Assembly (NCBI GenBank): GCA_026388275.1
Contig: JAPLKB010000058.1
Span: 676 to 64,675 of the forward strand
DNA: 64,000 bases
DNA from: Pseudomonadota bacterium
Lineage (GTDB): Bacteria; Desulfobacterota; Syntrophorhabdia; Syntrophorhabdales; Syntrophorhabdaceae
Direction: 5' to 3'
The notes under the pieces were generated by a model that made no database searches, was not told where the DNA came from, and was given only the letters and a program-made list of their open reading frames with translations. The translations under genes and the position numbers were made by a program. Positions 36,145 through 45,732 of this stretch are shown in pieces; the stretch's first letter is position 1; every line of letters begins with the position of its first letter.

Positions 36145-38172
36145 TTAGTTTTTGTCGAGTTCTTGTCTTACGGCTATGCCTATATTTTCTATGGTATACG
36201 GTTTTTTTATATATTGACCGACACCCAGTTCTAAACATTTTGAAATCAGTTCTCCTTCAGAATAACCGCTCGCTATAATAGCTTTTTGATCCGGATGAAA
36301 TTCATGTATGCGTTTAAATGTTTCAAGGCCATCAATACCGGGAGCCATAACCATGTCAAGAATAATTAAATCAGCCTGATTTTTCCTGATGTACTCGACT
36401 GCTTCTTCTCCACAGGATGTTGTCGATACGGAATATCCTAACATTGTCAGAATCATTGATACCATTTGTCTTTGTTTTTCCACATCATCTACAACCAATA
36501 TTGACTCGCCCTTTCCTTTATACTCTCCAATCGGTATCCGACTACTTTTTTTGGTTAATTCCTGTCTGGTTGCAGGGAAATAAAGAGAGAAGGTAGTTCC
36601 TTTACCTGAAGAACTTGCTACGTTAATGTAGCCCTTATGATCTTCCATTGTTCCCCATACAACCGTCATACCCAAACCCGTTCCGCTTCTACCCATAATC
36701 TTATTTGTATAAAAGGGGTCAAATATTTTGTCTATATCCTCAGCGGATATGCCTACTCCGGTATCAGAAACTGTAAGAATTACATAATCACCTTCTTCAA
36801 TTTCCTTATTACCGCAACTTACCCTTATCCCTTTATCTACATATCTGTTTTCTGTGGATACAATAATTTTTCCACCATCGGGCATAGCTTCTGCAGCATT
36901 GAATATCAGATTCATGATTGTTTTTGACAGATGCGTTGGTGAGCCTGAGATATTGAGAAGATTGTTTTCGAGGATTGTTTCCAGATAAGTTGTCGAGTGA
37001 AATGATTTCAGTTTTTCACATTCAGGACTGTTTAGAAAATCAAAAATTATACTATTCAAATCAACCACTTCATTAGTGTTAACACCTCTTCTTGCCATAG
37101 TTAATAAATCCTGTACCACATCAGCCGCTTTTTTCCCCGATTCCTTAATAGTGAGTAAAATTCTCCTGTAAGAACTATCTGCTGGAAGTTCAAGTAACAA
37201 AAGATCAGGGTAACCTACTATAGCGGTTAAAATATTGTTCAGGTCATGTGCCACTCCTCCTGCAATGATTCCAATGGCCTCCATTTTTTGTATGTGCTGA
37301 AGTCTTTCATGGGCTTTTTTTAAATCGGAAGTACGTTCTTCTACCAAAGATTCAAGATGGTTTTGGTAGCTTTGTATTGCTTCTTCGGCGCGTGTACTTT
37401 CGGTTATGTCAGATATTAAAAGAATGGTTGTGTCGTCATCGTTTTTAAGTGGAAGTTTTTTTATAGATAATATTTTATTTTCAAGGTGCAGCGGTCCTTT
37501 CCAGTTAATAGTTGTGCTTTCATAGTTTTTGGATTTTATTATAGATTCAACCTTTGATTTTTCAGTTTCAACAAACAAAGATGATAGATTTACAGTCAAA
37601 AGTTGATATAGTGGCTTGCCTAAATTTGTTGCTGCAGCAGGATTAGCATAAACGATTTGTCCCTGGTAAATCTCGACTATACCTTGTGCGATACTGTCTA
37701 ATATTGTTTCGATATGGCAATATTTTTCCAAAAGTTCTTTAGTTATCTGTCGGGGATATACAGAATCAATCCCGATAATGGTACGAACTTCATCGTTGTT
37801 AAAAGGTTTTTCCAAATCTGCTATTGCAGAGAAAACATGTTCAGCAGTTTCTTTGAAAATTCCTTTTGCAATTAATGCGTTTGCACCTATTTTTGAAGCA
37901 TCAAGCTGTAATTCTTTTGCTGCGGCAGACATTACAACTATGCATATATTTTTTAAATTTTCCATATTGCGAATAATTTGACAAAGCTTATCGGCATTAA
38001 TATCCGGAAGAAAAAAATCCAGGAAAATGATATCCGGGGTATAATTTGCCAATTGATTGATTGCCGACATGCCTGTAGACTCTGTTAAAACTTCATGCCC
38101 GGTATCATTGAGCAATCTTTTCATATATGAGATAAAATGGGGATTATCATCTATTATCATTATTTTTTTCAT
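36145..38172 (-). CDS. Hybrid sensor histidine kinase/response regulator
   Basis: A 675-residue cytoplasmic protein. Domains in order: receiver (residues 1-120, phospho-Asp in DIIFLDFFLPD), PAS (about 150-265), coiled coil, dimerisation/phosphoacceptor domain with AGGVAHDLNN, HATPase (about 400-540, GRSGTGLGMTVVWG), and a second receiver (about 555-675, LIILDMVMAPG). A kinase with receivers at both ends can act as a phosphorelay hub. It overlaps the CHASE2 kinase gene by ATGA and is last in the four-gene signalling operon. No DNA-binding output domain is visible. Confidence 0.9.
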   Translation of the reverse strand: MKKIMIIDDNPHFISYMKRLLNDTGHEVLTESTGMSAINQLANYTPDIIFLDFFLPDINADKLCQIIRNMENLKNICIVVMSAAAKELQLDASKIGANALIAKGIFKETAEHVFSAIADLEKPFNNDEVRTIIGIDSVYPRQITKELLEKYCHIETILDSIAQGIVEIYQGQIVYANPAAATNLGKPLYQLLTVNLSSLFVETEKSKVESIIKSKNYESTTINWKGPLHLENKILSIKKLPLKNDDDTTILLISDITESTRAEEAIQSYQNHLESLVEERTSDLKKAHERLQHIQKMEAIGIIAGGVAHDLNNILTAIVGYPDLLLLELPADSSYRRILLTIKESGKKAADVVQDLLTMARRGVNTNEVVDLNSIIFDFLNSPECEKLKSFHSTTYLETILENNLLNISGSPTHLSKTIMNLIFNAAEAMPDGGKIIVSTENRYVDKGIRVSCGNKEIEEGDYVILTVSDTGVGISAEDIDKIFDPFYTNKIMGRSGTGLGMTVVWGTMEDHKGYINVASSSGKGTTFSLYFPATRQELTKKSSRIPIGEYKGKGESILVVDDVEKQRQMVSMILTMLGYSVSTTSCGEEAVEYIRKNQADLIILDMVMAPGIDGLETFKRIHEFHPDQKAIIASGYSEGELISKCLELGVGQYIKKPYTIENIGIAVRQELDKN

Positions 38173-40460
38173 GATCCCACCTTTCTTGAAAATATGATCG
38201 AAAAAATTGATCCATTACCGTATCTGCTTTCCAATGAGACCTCCCCGCCCTGTGCTTCTATTGCCTCTTTTACAAAAGTAAGACCAAGGCCGGAGCCTTT
38301 TATATTTTCATTGCCATCATATGATGCACGGTAAAATTTATCAAATACTTTGTCAACATCTTTTTCCTGAATACCAATACCATGGTCTATAACATCAACC
38401 TGTATCTGTTTAATCCCGTCAATAAGTCTTAATATAACATTTTTACCCGGAGGACTGTATTTAATTGCGTTCTCCACAAGGTTTATAATGCATTGTTTGG
38501 TAAGATCCCTGTCGATCATTACCGGATTTGTAACTACAGGCATTTCCGATTCTATTGCTATATTCTTTTCATCTGCAATTGATTTCAATTCAAGAGCTAC
38601 CTCTTTCACAACATCTGAAATGTCTGTGGAAGTAATCCTGATTTGCTGCTGGCCTTCCTCAATTCTTGAGATATCAAGAAATGTATTCAAGAATCGGATA
38701 AGTCTCTCTGACTCTTTATGGACAATGCCTGCAAACTCTTTCATTTCTCCCTCAAGGCTGTTGAAAAGAATTTCGCCGAATCCCTGAATGGATGTCATGG
38801 GTGTTTTTATCTCATGAGACACAAGCGAGACAACATGTGCTCTCAATATTTCAAGTTCTTTAACTTTTGTAATATCTGAAAATATAAAAAGAGGATATAT
38901 TTTTTCTTTGATTGAAAGGGATGATATATCAACTTTGAAATATTTTTTTTCCGGCAACGGAAAAGAAACATTAAAAGATAAGTATTTTTTACCGGAGTAT
39001 AATTGATCCAGATAGCTTTCAATATCAGGATTATCCAATAAGTATGACACCATATCTTTTGTCAATGTATCAATGGATGACATATCAAGTGAATTCTCTT
39101 TACATAATGCAACGGCAAGGTTGTTCGCGAGAACATTCATCCTGTCCGGTCCGAAAAGAAGTATAGCCTGGATATCACTGAAAATAGCTCTGTCTGTAAG
39201 TTCTTTTTCAAAAATGAGCTGATTTGTAATGTCGGATAGAACATGTGCCTTGGAATAAACCCCACCAGGTGTAAGTAACCCCTTTACACCCTTTTTAAAT
39301 TGCCTTTGCTTCTCAGTTTCATTATACCACCTCAAGTGAGAACTGACAACCATGTATGCCGCATCGAGCTTGATAACGGCATCATTAAATTTAAAAGCAT
39401 AACTTATTATAAAAGTGGAGAGAATGGTAAAAAGAAATATTGAAGGGGCAAGCCAGATATTGAATATAGAAAAAAATAAGTAGGCAATTACCGCAACAAA
39501 AAAAATTATGATGATGGCAGATATGGCTGTTCGCAGTTCATTCACTTTAAGAAAAATGAAATAAGAAAAAAGTGACAGGAAGATCGCGAGGAACCATCTG
39601 ACTAAATAAGGGATGATCCCGATTTCATTGCCGAGAAGAAGGGTATTCAGTATGTTCGCATGGACTTCAATACCCGGCATCCCTCGCCTTTCCTGTGAAA
39701 AGGGGGTCATGATTATATCACCGATGCCCGTTGCAGTGATGCCTACAAGACATATTCTGCCCTTGAAGTAAGTTGGAGGGTACATCCCTCCGAGCACATC
39801 GGATAAACTTATCCTGTCAAAAGTATCGGGGCCGCCGCAGTAATTGATATTCATTCTGTCAAGCTGAGTAATATTGTTTTTTTGTCCTTGGTATTGCTTA
39901 TGATATTCCCTTTTAAATGCTTTGCCGGCAGTAATTTCGTATATGACCGAGGAAAAAGATGGCAAAGAAGTATTATTATAAAAGAGCGTATGATAAGCCT
40001 CGCGTACAATCCCGTCAATGTCCTGTTCAAGATGGATGTGTCCTATGCGTTCAGGCGCAAAAGTTATGACAGGGTATTTTGTGGCAATTCCGGTTTCGAT
40101 GAGAACAGGTAGTATAACTTTTCCATATTGTCTTATAGCTTCTGAAAGTATTGCGTCATCCTTTGACGGTTCAGTCATAATAATATCAAAGGCAACTGCA
40201 TCCGCCTCCTTAAGCCATTTCAGAAGCGTTGCATAATGGATCCTTTTTATGGGCCATCTGCCGAGTTTTTCAAGAGTTTTGTTGTCTATTGCAATGATTA
40301 CAGTTTTTTTTGATAATTCTCCAGGCCCTCGAAGTCTGAAAAAAAGATCATAAAAATAATTATTTATGCCATTGAAAAGGCCGATATATTCAATAAAGAT
40401 GACAAAGACCATGAATACAACTAATACAATGACCTTCCCGTTTTGGCCGGTCGGTTTCAT
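38169..40460 (-). CDS. CHASE2-domain sensor histidine kinase
   Basis: A membrane kinase of about 763 residues. One N-terminal helix is followed by an extracytoplasmic CHASE2 domain (about 35-275, with LRGPGELSKKTVIIAIDNKTLEKLGRWP), then three membrane helices (about 280-360). A PAS-like region (400-530) precedes the HisKA domain with phosphoacceptor SHEIKTPM and the HATPase domain with NLVENAIKYSP and GSGLGLTFV. I use ATG 40460, four bases past the response-regulator stop; TTG 40472 is the alternative. The ligand is unknown. It is coupled to the FecR/LysM and response-regulator genes upstream. Confidence 0.9.
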   Translation of the reverse strand: MKPTGQNGKVIVLVVFMVFVIFIEYIGLFNGINNYFYDLFFRLRGPGELSKKTVIIAIDNKTLEKLGRWPIKRIHYATLLKWLKEADAVAFDIIMTEPSKDDAILSEAIRQYGKVILPVLIETGIATKYPVITFAPERIGHIHLEQDIDGIVREAYHTLFYNNTSLPSFSSVIYEITAGKAFKREYHKQYQGQKNNITQLDRMNINYCGGPDTFDRISLSDVLGGMYPPTYFKGRICLVGITATGIGDIIMTPFSQERRGMPGIEVHANILNTLLLGNEIGIIPYLVRWFLAIFLSLFSYFIFLKVNELRTAISAIIIIFFVAVIAYLFFSIFNIWLAPSIFLFTILSTFIISYAFKFNDAVIKLDAAYMVVSSHLRWYNETEKQRQFKKGVKGLLTPGGVYSKAHVLSDITNQLIFEKELTDRAIFSDIQAILLFGPDRMNVLANNLAVALCKENSLDMSSIDTLTKDMVSYLLDNPDIESYLDQLYSGKKYLSFNVSFPLPEKKYFKVDISSLSIKEKIYPLFIFSDITKVKELEILRAHVVSLVSHEIKTPMTSIQGFGEILFNSLEGEMKEFAGIVHKESERLIRFLNTFLDISRIEEGQQQIRITSTDISDVVKEVALELKSIADEKNIAIESEMPVVTNPVMIDRDLTKQCIINLVENAIKYSPPGKNVILRLIDGIKQIQVDVIDHGIGIQEKDVDKVFDKFYRASYDGNENIKGSGLGLTFVKEAIEAQGGEVSLESRYGNGSIFSIIFSRKVGS

Positions 40461-40464
40461 TGTC

Positions 40465-40845
40465 CTATCCAATAGATAAAAGTTTTATAACTTTTGGCAT
40501 AATATCGCCTGAGTTAAATGGTTTAGAAAGCCAGTCGTCCGGTCGATATTCAAGATCTTCAGATGCCATTCCCATCGGCTCACTCCCGGTGAGAAGCAGT
40601 ATCGGTATGTCAGATGTCTCAGAAGCTTTTTTCAATCTTTTTACAAGCTCATAACCATCCATAACCGGCATTTTGAAATCGCTGATAATCAGTTTGAATC
40701 TGTATTTATTTATCAATTCAAGAGCTTCAGCACCGTTTGCAGCCTGCATAACAATATGACCGGCCTTTGAAAGGATAAAATTCAATAAAAGACGTATATC
40801 CTTATCGTCATCAACAATAAGTATTTTTCCTGAGTTATCCGACAT
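40465..40845 (-). CDS. Single-domain response regulator
   Basis: A 126-residue receiver with no output domain. The acidic pocket ILIVDDDKD, the phospho-Asp in LIISDFKMPVMDGYEL, the Thr in LLLTGSEP and the Lys in WLSKPFN are all visible. It probably works as a phospho-carrier with the two kinases that follow. It starts seven bases after the FecR/LysM gene and ends four bases before the kinase ATG. Confidence 0.93.
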   Translation of the reverse strand: MSDNSGKILIVDDDKDIRLLLNFILSKAGHIVMQAANGAEALELINKYRFKLIISDFKMPVMDGYELVKRLKKASETSDIPILLLTGSEPMGMASEDLEYRPDDWLSKPFNSGDIMPKVIKLLSIG

Positions 40846-40852
40846 AAAATCC

Positions 40853-42523
40853 TTACGGTACTAACAGCAGGGTAATACCCACAGCAGTGAAAAATGCCAT
40901 TAAACCGTAAATAATTTTGCTTTTTATCTCAAAGGACTGAGGCGATGAGAAGTCGCCTTCGCGACCTTTCCTGTCTATGCTGCTTGTGCGAACATAGTAT
41001 TCACCGGAGTCTTCAGGCTTTTCGAAACTAATTTCAGACTTTTCAATCTTTTTATCAAGAATTACTTCTTTAAACTCCATATCTCTTGCAATCTGGAAAT
41101 GATAAGTTATGCTTTCGCCAAGGTTCTTCCATTTTAGAAAAATATTTTTTTCACTTACAGTCGGTTTATCAAGTTGTGGTGATGGCGGAGGGGGGACAAG
41201 CCTGAAAGGAACGATCTCGGACCAGCCTGCTTCATAACCGTCATCAGCAATAGAACTTACTCTCAAATAATATTGATTGAAGTCAAGGGCACCTGTTTTA
41301 TATGTTTCGCTACTATGGTCGGTTTTTTCTTCCATTATGGCTGCAAAATTTCTCTCAGATGCAACCTGCACATGATATTTTGCTGCATCTTTCACTTTAA
41401 GCCATTTAAATTCGGCTGATTTTCCGATAAATTCTGCTTCATCACCTTTTAAATGAATAAGCGGAGGAAGCGGATTGGCTTTAAGTTTTATTTCATAGGG
41501 CCGAGACTGGAAGCCCTCTATGCCGAGTTCATCAATCCCCTGGCAAAAGAGATAATAAGTGTCGTCAAGAAGGTTTATAAATTCAAGCGATTCCTTCTGC
41601 CTGATGATTTTTTCATCCATAATGTTCCTGCCTTCCCTATCTTTTGTAATCAAACCTCTTATAGATAAAAGACCGGGCATTTCCTTAAAGGTAAACTTAA
41701 GAGGCATATCTTTATAGATAGATCTGTGGTCGAGCAATTCAGGCGGAGGAAGAAGTTTTGCAGGCTGGGTGGGCGCGGAACCTTTCTGTACATATGTGCC
41801 TTCGCCTTCCTTCAATTTGATTGTTTTTTTCATAGCTGTGACGCCGACAATTCCGGTGAGCACTTCTGTTCGCATTGATTCTGCCTGATCCACAGAAACC
41901 CTGAATTCTGTTCCCCTGACTGCGGCAGCAGCCGAAGGTGTGTTGATTGTTATACGTGAATCGCTGCCTGTGGCTTCTTTTATTTTTGTTACAACCCTGC
42001 CGGTTTTCAGATAGAAATTATTTACAGTATAATTTGAACCTTTTTTCTCGGATGTAATGATACCCAGCGTTGTATCGGATTTTATAAAAATTGAATTTTT
42101 ATCCTCAAAGGTTATTTCAGCAGAACTTGCTTTGCCTGTTTGTATTCTACTTCCACGAGAGACTGAATCTCCAATCCTTAGCTTAGCCCATTCAGATATT
42201 TCGTTTTTTTGAATTTTTACATCACCGTAAATAAAGGTAGTCCTTCCGTCAAGGGGAACGCCCTGGATAAGCCTTGCAGGTATTTTTATTCTTTGACCCG
42301 GGAGGATAAAATCCGGATTTTCCATGCGGTTAAACTTTGCAACCTCACGCCACTTTGCGGGATTTGAAAGATATTTATTACATATGTTTATAAGCTTATC
42401 GCCCTTTTCAACTCTTAACTCTACATAATCATTATCTGAAGAAGCTACAGCAGGAAGACACATGAACAGGCATAGCATCATGGCCACAAAAATATAAAGT
42501 GTAAAAAAAAGAGCTTTTTTCAT
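40853..42523 (-). CDS. LysM-FecR domain exported protein
   Basis: A 556-residue exported protein. A signal peptide (MKKALFFTLYIFVAMMLCLFMCLPAVA) is followed by a LysM peptidoglycan-binding module (about 33-85, ending LPGQRIKIPARL). Next is a FecR domain (about 100-250, with the conserved TPSAAAAVRGTEFRV) and several fibronectin-like beta repeats (about 270-520). A hydrophobic C-terminal helix (IIYGLMAFFTAVGITLLLVP) could anchor it. FecR/LysM proteins are often encoded beside CHASE2 proteins, and it may present a signal to the CHASE2 sensor. First gene of the four-gene operon; GAGG precedes ATG 42523. Confidence 0.88.
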   Translation of the reverse strand: MKKALFFTLYIFVAMMLCLFMCLPAVASSDNDYVELRVEKGDKLINICNKYLSNPAKWREVAKFNRMENPDFILPGQRIKIPARLIQGVPLDGRTTFIYGDVKIQKNEISEWAKLRIGDSVSRGSRIQTGKASSAEITFEDKNSIFIKSDTTLGIITSEKKGSNYTVNNFYLKTGRVVTKIKEATGSDSRITINTPSAAAAVRGTEFRVSVDQAESMRTEVLTGIVGVTAMKKTIKLKEGEGTYVQKGSAPTQPAKLLPPPELLDHRSIYKDMPLKFTFKEMPGLLSIRGLITKDREGRNIMDEKIIRQKESLEFINLLDDTYYLFCQGIDELGIEGFQSRPYEIKLKANPLPPLIHLKGDEAEFIGKSAEFKWLKVKDAAKYHVQVASERNFAAIMEEKTDHSSETYKTGALDFNQYYLRVSSIADDGYEAGWSEIVPFRLVPPPPSPQLDKPTVSEKNIFLKWKNLGESITYHFQIARDMEFKEVILDKKIEKSEISFEKPEDSGEYYVRTSSIDRKGREGDFSSPQSFEIKSKIIYGLMAFFTAVGITLLLVP

Positions 42524-42798
42524 TTTTTCGGCCTCACTTGATTTTGGATTATTATATTAAAGCGAAACATATCTTATAGTTAATCATGGTTTATTCCTTA
42601 TATTCAAGGGAAATTCAAACAGGCGATGATAACAAAACATTAATTATAAATCCCTTGATAATCTTTACATTATACAGTAATTTTAGAGAATCTGGAATTG
42701 AGGAAACATTACCTGAAACAGGTTCTGGAATATAATGTGGTCTGAATTCCGGATTCAAAAAAATCGTGCTTCACGCATCGTTAAAAACAGGAGGCAAA

Positions 42799-44508
42799 AT
42801 GCTGCTTTCAAAGATGTTTATCCCTACAATGAAGGAAGTTCCGAAAGAAGCTGAAGTAATTAGCCACAAATTGATGTTAAGGGCTGGATATATCAGAAAA
42901 TTATCGTCCGGAATATATACATGGCTGCCTTTGGGCTTAAAGTCTGTGCGAAAAGTAGAAAATATCATTCGTGAAGAAATGAACAGGAAGGGAGCACAGG
43001 AGATACTGATGCCTCTTGTTCAGCCTAAGGAATTGTGGGTGGAAAGTAAAAGATGGGATAAATACGGGAAGGAATTACTGAGGTTTCATGACAGAAATGA
43101 CAGGGAATTTTGCCTTGCCCCAACCCATGAGGAAGTTGTAACTGATCTTGTAAGAAGAGAGGTAAGGTCATATAAGGAACTGCCCTTGAGTCTGTATCAG
43201 ATACAGACAAAGTTCAGAGATGAAATACGGCCGAGATTCGGAGTTATGAGAAGCAGGGAATTTTCCATGAAGGATGCCTACAGTTTTGACATGGACGAGG
43301 CTGGTGCGGAAAAGAGCTATATGGAGATGTATGATGCCTATAATAATATATTTAAAAGATGCGGGTTCCGTTTCAGGCCTGTAGAGGCAGATACCGGCCA
43401 GATAGGAGGGAGTTTTTCCCATGAATTTATGGTACTTGCTGAAACAGGAGAGGACGTTATCGTGTCATGTGATACATGTGATTATGCAGCCAATCTTGAA
43501 AAAGCAGAGGCAGGCAACAGAGGTGGTGCTTTCACAGGCAAAAAAGGCAACTACAGGCGTGTTGAGACGCCTAATCAGAGAAAGGTTGAAGAGGTGGCGT
43601 CATTTCTGAATGTTGACCCGCACAAAATTCTGAAAACAATGATCTACAATACAAATAAAGGTGTTAGCGGTGTATTGGTCAGAGGAGACAGGGAAATCAA
43701 CGAAACAAAACTTGTAAATATTTTATCCCTTGATTATCTGGAACTTGCAGACAAGTATACCATAGAAGAACATACAGGCGGGCCGCTTGGTTTTTCCGGA
43801 CCGATAGGACTTAAAATACCCCTCTATGCGGATAGCGATGTCCAATATATGGAGGATTTTGTAATTGGCGGAAATGAGGAAGATGTCCATGTTGTCGAGG
43901 TTAATACAGGCGATTTTAAAGTTGAAGGTTTTTTTGAGTTAAAAACAGTACGCGAAGGAGACCCCTGCCCGAGATGCAACGGCAGGTTGTTGTCCACAAA
44001 AGGAATTGAGGTGGGACATATCTTTAAACTGGGTTTGAAATACAGCGAAGCCATGACGGCAACTTTCCTTGATAAAGATGGAAAAGAGAGAAACATGGTG
44101 ATGGGGTGCTACGGTATTGGAATTGGAAGAACTGTGGCAGCAGCAATTGAGCAGGGATATGATGAGAATGGAATAGTAATGCCTATGGCTATTGCACCAT
44201 TTGAAGTAAATGTGCTTCCTGTAAACAATTCACATGCTGAAAGCATGGAACTGGCCGATACAATATACAGGGCACTAATGGATAAAGGCATAGATGTTGT
44301 AATGGATGACAGAGATGAACGTCCGGGGGTAAAGTTCAAGGACTGCGACCTTATCGGCATACCATTGAGAGTTACAATCGGTGAAAGGAATCTGAAAGAA
44401 GGACTTGTGGAACTAAAGATGCGTAACGAGAAAGAATCTCAGCGGATCAGCAAGGAAGATATTGTCAGGAGGGTAGTAGGCTATGTTGAAGAACTTAAAC
44501 ATATGTGA
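42799..44508 (+). CDS. proS: Prolyl-tRNA synthetase
   Basis: A 569-residue class II synthetase of the bacterial type charging tRNA-Pro. Motif 1 surrounds SSGIYTWLPLGLKS, motif 2 is FRDEIRPRFGVMRSREFSMKDAYSF, and motif 3 MVMGCYGIGIGRT. The bacterial editing insertion (about 225-375) lies between motifs 2 and 3. The C-terminal anticodon-binding domain begins near VNVLPVN. ATG 42799 is chosen because AGGAGG (42789-42794) sits five bases before it; the frame is open further upstream. It overlaps the downstream peptidase gene by 26 bases. Confidence 0.97.
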   Translation: MLLSKMFIPTMKEVPKEAEVISHKLMLRAGYIRKLSSGIYTWLPLGLKSVRKVENIIREEMNRKGAQEILMPLVQPKELWVESKRWDKYGKELLRFHDRNDREFCLAPTHEEVVTDLVRREVRSYKELPLSLYQIQTKFRDEIRPRFGVMRSREFSMKDAYSFDMDEAGAEKSYMEMYDAYNNIFKRCGFRFRPVEADTGQIGGSFSHEFMVLAETGEDVIVSCDTCDYAANLEKAEAGNRGGAFTGKKGNYRRVETPNQRKVEEVASFLNVDPHKILKTMIYNTNKGVSGVLVRGDREINETKLVNILSLDYLELADKYTIEEHTGGPLGFSGPIGLKIPLYADSDVQYMEDFVIGGNEEDVHVVEVNTGDFKVEGFFELKTVREGDPCPRCNGRLLSTKGIEVGHIFKLGLKYSEAMTATFLDKDGKERNMVMGCYGIGIGRTVAAAIEQGYDENGIVMPMAIAPFEVNVLPVNNSHAESMELADTIYRALMDKGIDVVMDDRDERPGVKFKDCDLIGIPLRVTIGERNLKEGLVELKMRNEKESQRISKEDIVRRVVGYVEELKHM

Positions 44509-45685
44509 TCTCACGCCTAAAGCGGAAATCGAAGACCGAATAGAGAAACTTAAGCAAAGAATGGCTGAAAATGACATTGATTTTGCAGTTATTTTACAGA
44601 ATGTAGATATGTTCTATTTTACAGGTACATTGCAGAAGGGTGTCCTTGTTGTGCCTGTTGGAGGAGATCCTTTACTTTTTATTGAAAAGACCATGGAAAG
44701 GGCGGTTTACGAGACACCTCTCAATATAATACCCATCAAGAGAGATAAGGACGTAAAAGCCATCCTTGCAGAAAAAAAGGTATTGAAGGGTAGGGGGGCA
44801 ATGGAGTTTGACGTATTACCCGTTTCTATCTTTGAGCGCTGGAAGGGTTTGCTCGGATTTGAGAACTTTGTAGACCTTTCTTTATTGATTAAGGATGTAA
44901 GGTTGATAAAAAGTCCCTTTGAGATAGAGCAGATCAGGAAATCAGGTGAGATTGTGACCCATGTTTTTGAACAGGCAAAGGATGTTGTTAAAGAAGGCAT
45001 GAGCGAGGTAGAGATTGGCGCCATACTGGAAACCAAGGGGAGAATTTTCGGTCATCAGGGATTTTTGCGTATGAGGGGTTTGAACCAGGAAATGATGAAT
45101 ATGTATATAAGTCATGGTTATTCAGGCACCATTCAATCACATGCGGATGTGCCTATTTCAGGCGCAGGCGTTACCCATGCCGTTGCCCAGGGACCTTCAA
45201 TAAACAGGATTAAAAACGGTGTGCCTGTGCTTATTGATTACGGCGGAGGATACAACGGATATATTACTGACGAAACAAGACCTTATGTGGCAGGAAAGAT
45301 GAAAGATGTTTTTCGCAAAGGATACGATATTGCAAAGGAAATTATTGAAGATACAGGAGTATTTGCACGGGAAGGGGTGAACGGAACAGAAGTTTTCATG
45401 AGGGCAATGGATAAGGCAAAGAAGGCACAACTCGAAGAATATTTTATGGGTTATGGAGCCGGTAAAGTTAGTTTCATCGGACACGGACTTGGCCTTGAGA
45501 TTAATGAGCTTCCTGTTATTACGCCGAGGCATGATACTATTCTTAAAGAAGGGATGGTTTTTGCATTTGAGCCTAAATTTATCATCCCCGGAGAAGGGGC
45601 GATAGGTATAGAGGTTGATTTTATTGTCCGCAAAGACGGGCTGGAAAGAGTGACGGACTTTCCGATAGATATTGTATATGTTTAG
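44483..45685 (+). CDS. M24-family Xaa-Pro aminopeptidase-like protein
   Basis: A 400-residue pita-bread-fold metallopeptidase: creatinase-like N-terminal domain (about 15-150), then the M24 catalytic domain. Metal ligands are visible as the Asp pair in LIDYGGGYNGYITDETR, His in FIGHGLGLEINELP, and Glu in FAFEPKF and GIEVDF. It would remove N-terminal residues before proline, though some members have other amidase activities. Start ATG 44483 lies inside the end of proS, with GGAGGG ten bases upstream, so translation is coupled. Pairing with proS may supply proline for charging. Confidence 0.87.
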   Translation: MLKNLNICDLTPKAEIEDRIEKLKQRMAENDIDFAVILQNVDMFYFTGTLQKGVLVVPVGGDPLLFIEKTMERAVYETPLNIIPIKRDKDVKAILAEKKVLKGRGAMEFDVLPVSIFERWKGLLGFENFVDLSLLIKDVRLIKSPFEIEQIRKSGEIVTHVFEQAKDVVKEGMSEVEIGAILETKGRIFGHQGFLRMRGLNQEMMNMYISHGYSGTIQSHADVPISGAGVTHAVAQGPSINRIKNGVPVLIDYGGGYNGYITDETRPYVAGKMKDVFRKGYDIAKEIIEDTGVFAREGVNGTEVFMRAMDKAKKAQLEEYFMGYGAGKVSFIGHGLGLEINELPVITPRHDTILKEGMVFAFEPKFIIPGEGAIGIEVDFIVRKDGLERVTDFPIDIVYV

Positions 45686-45732
45686 CCCACAATTACTGGT
45701 CTGGTCCCTGGCGTAAGTGTCAGGTCAGGCCG

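Noticed and set aside
45686-45732. Terminator between the M24 peptidase and pgi
   Set aside because: Short complementary patches around CTGG/CCAG exist, but no stable stem with a T-run is visible.
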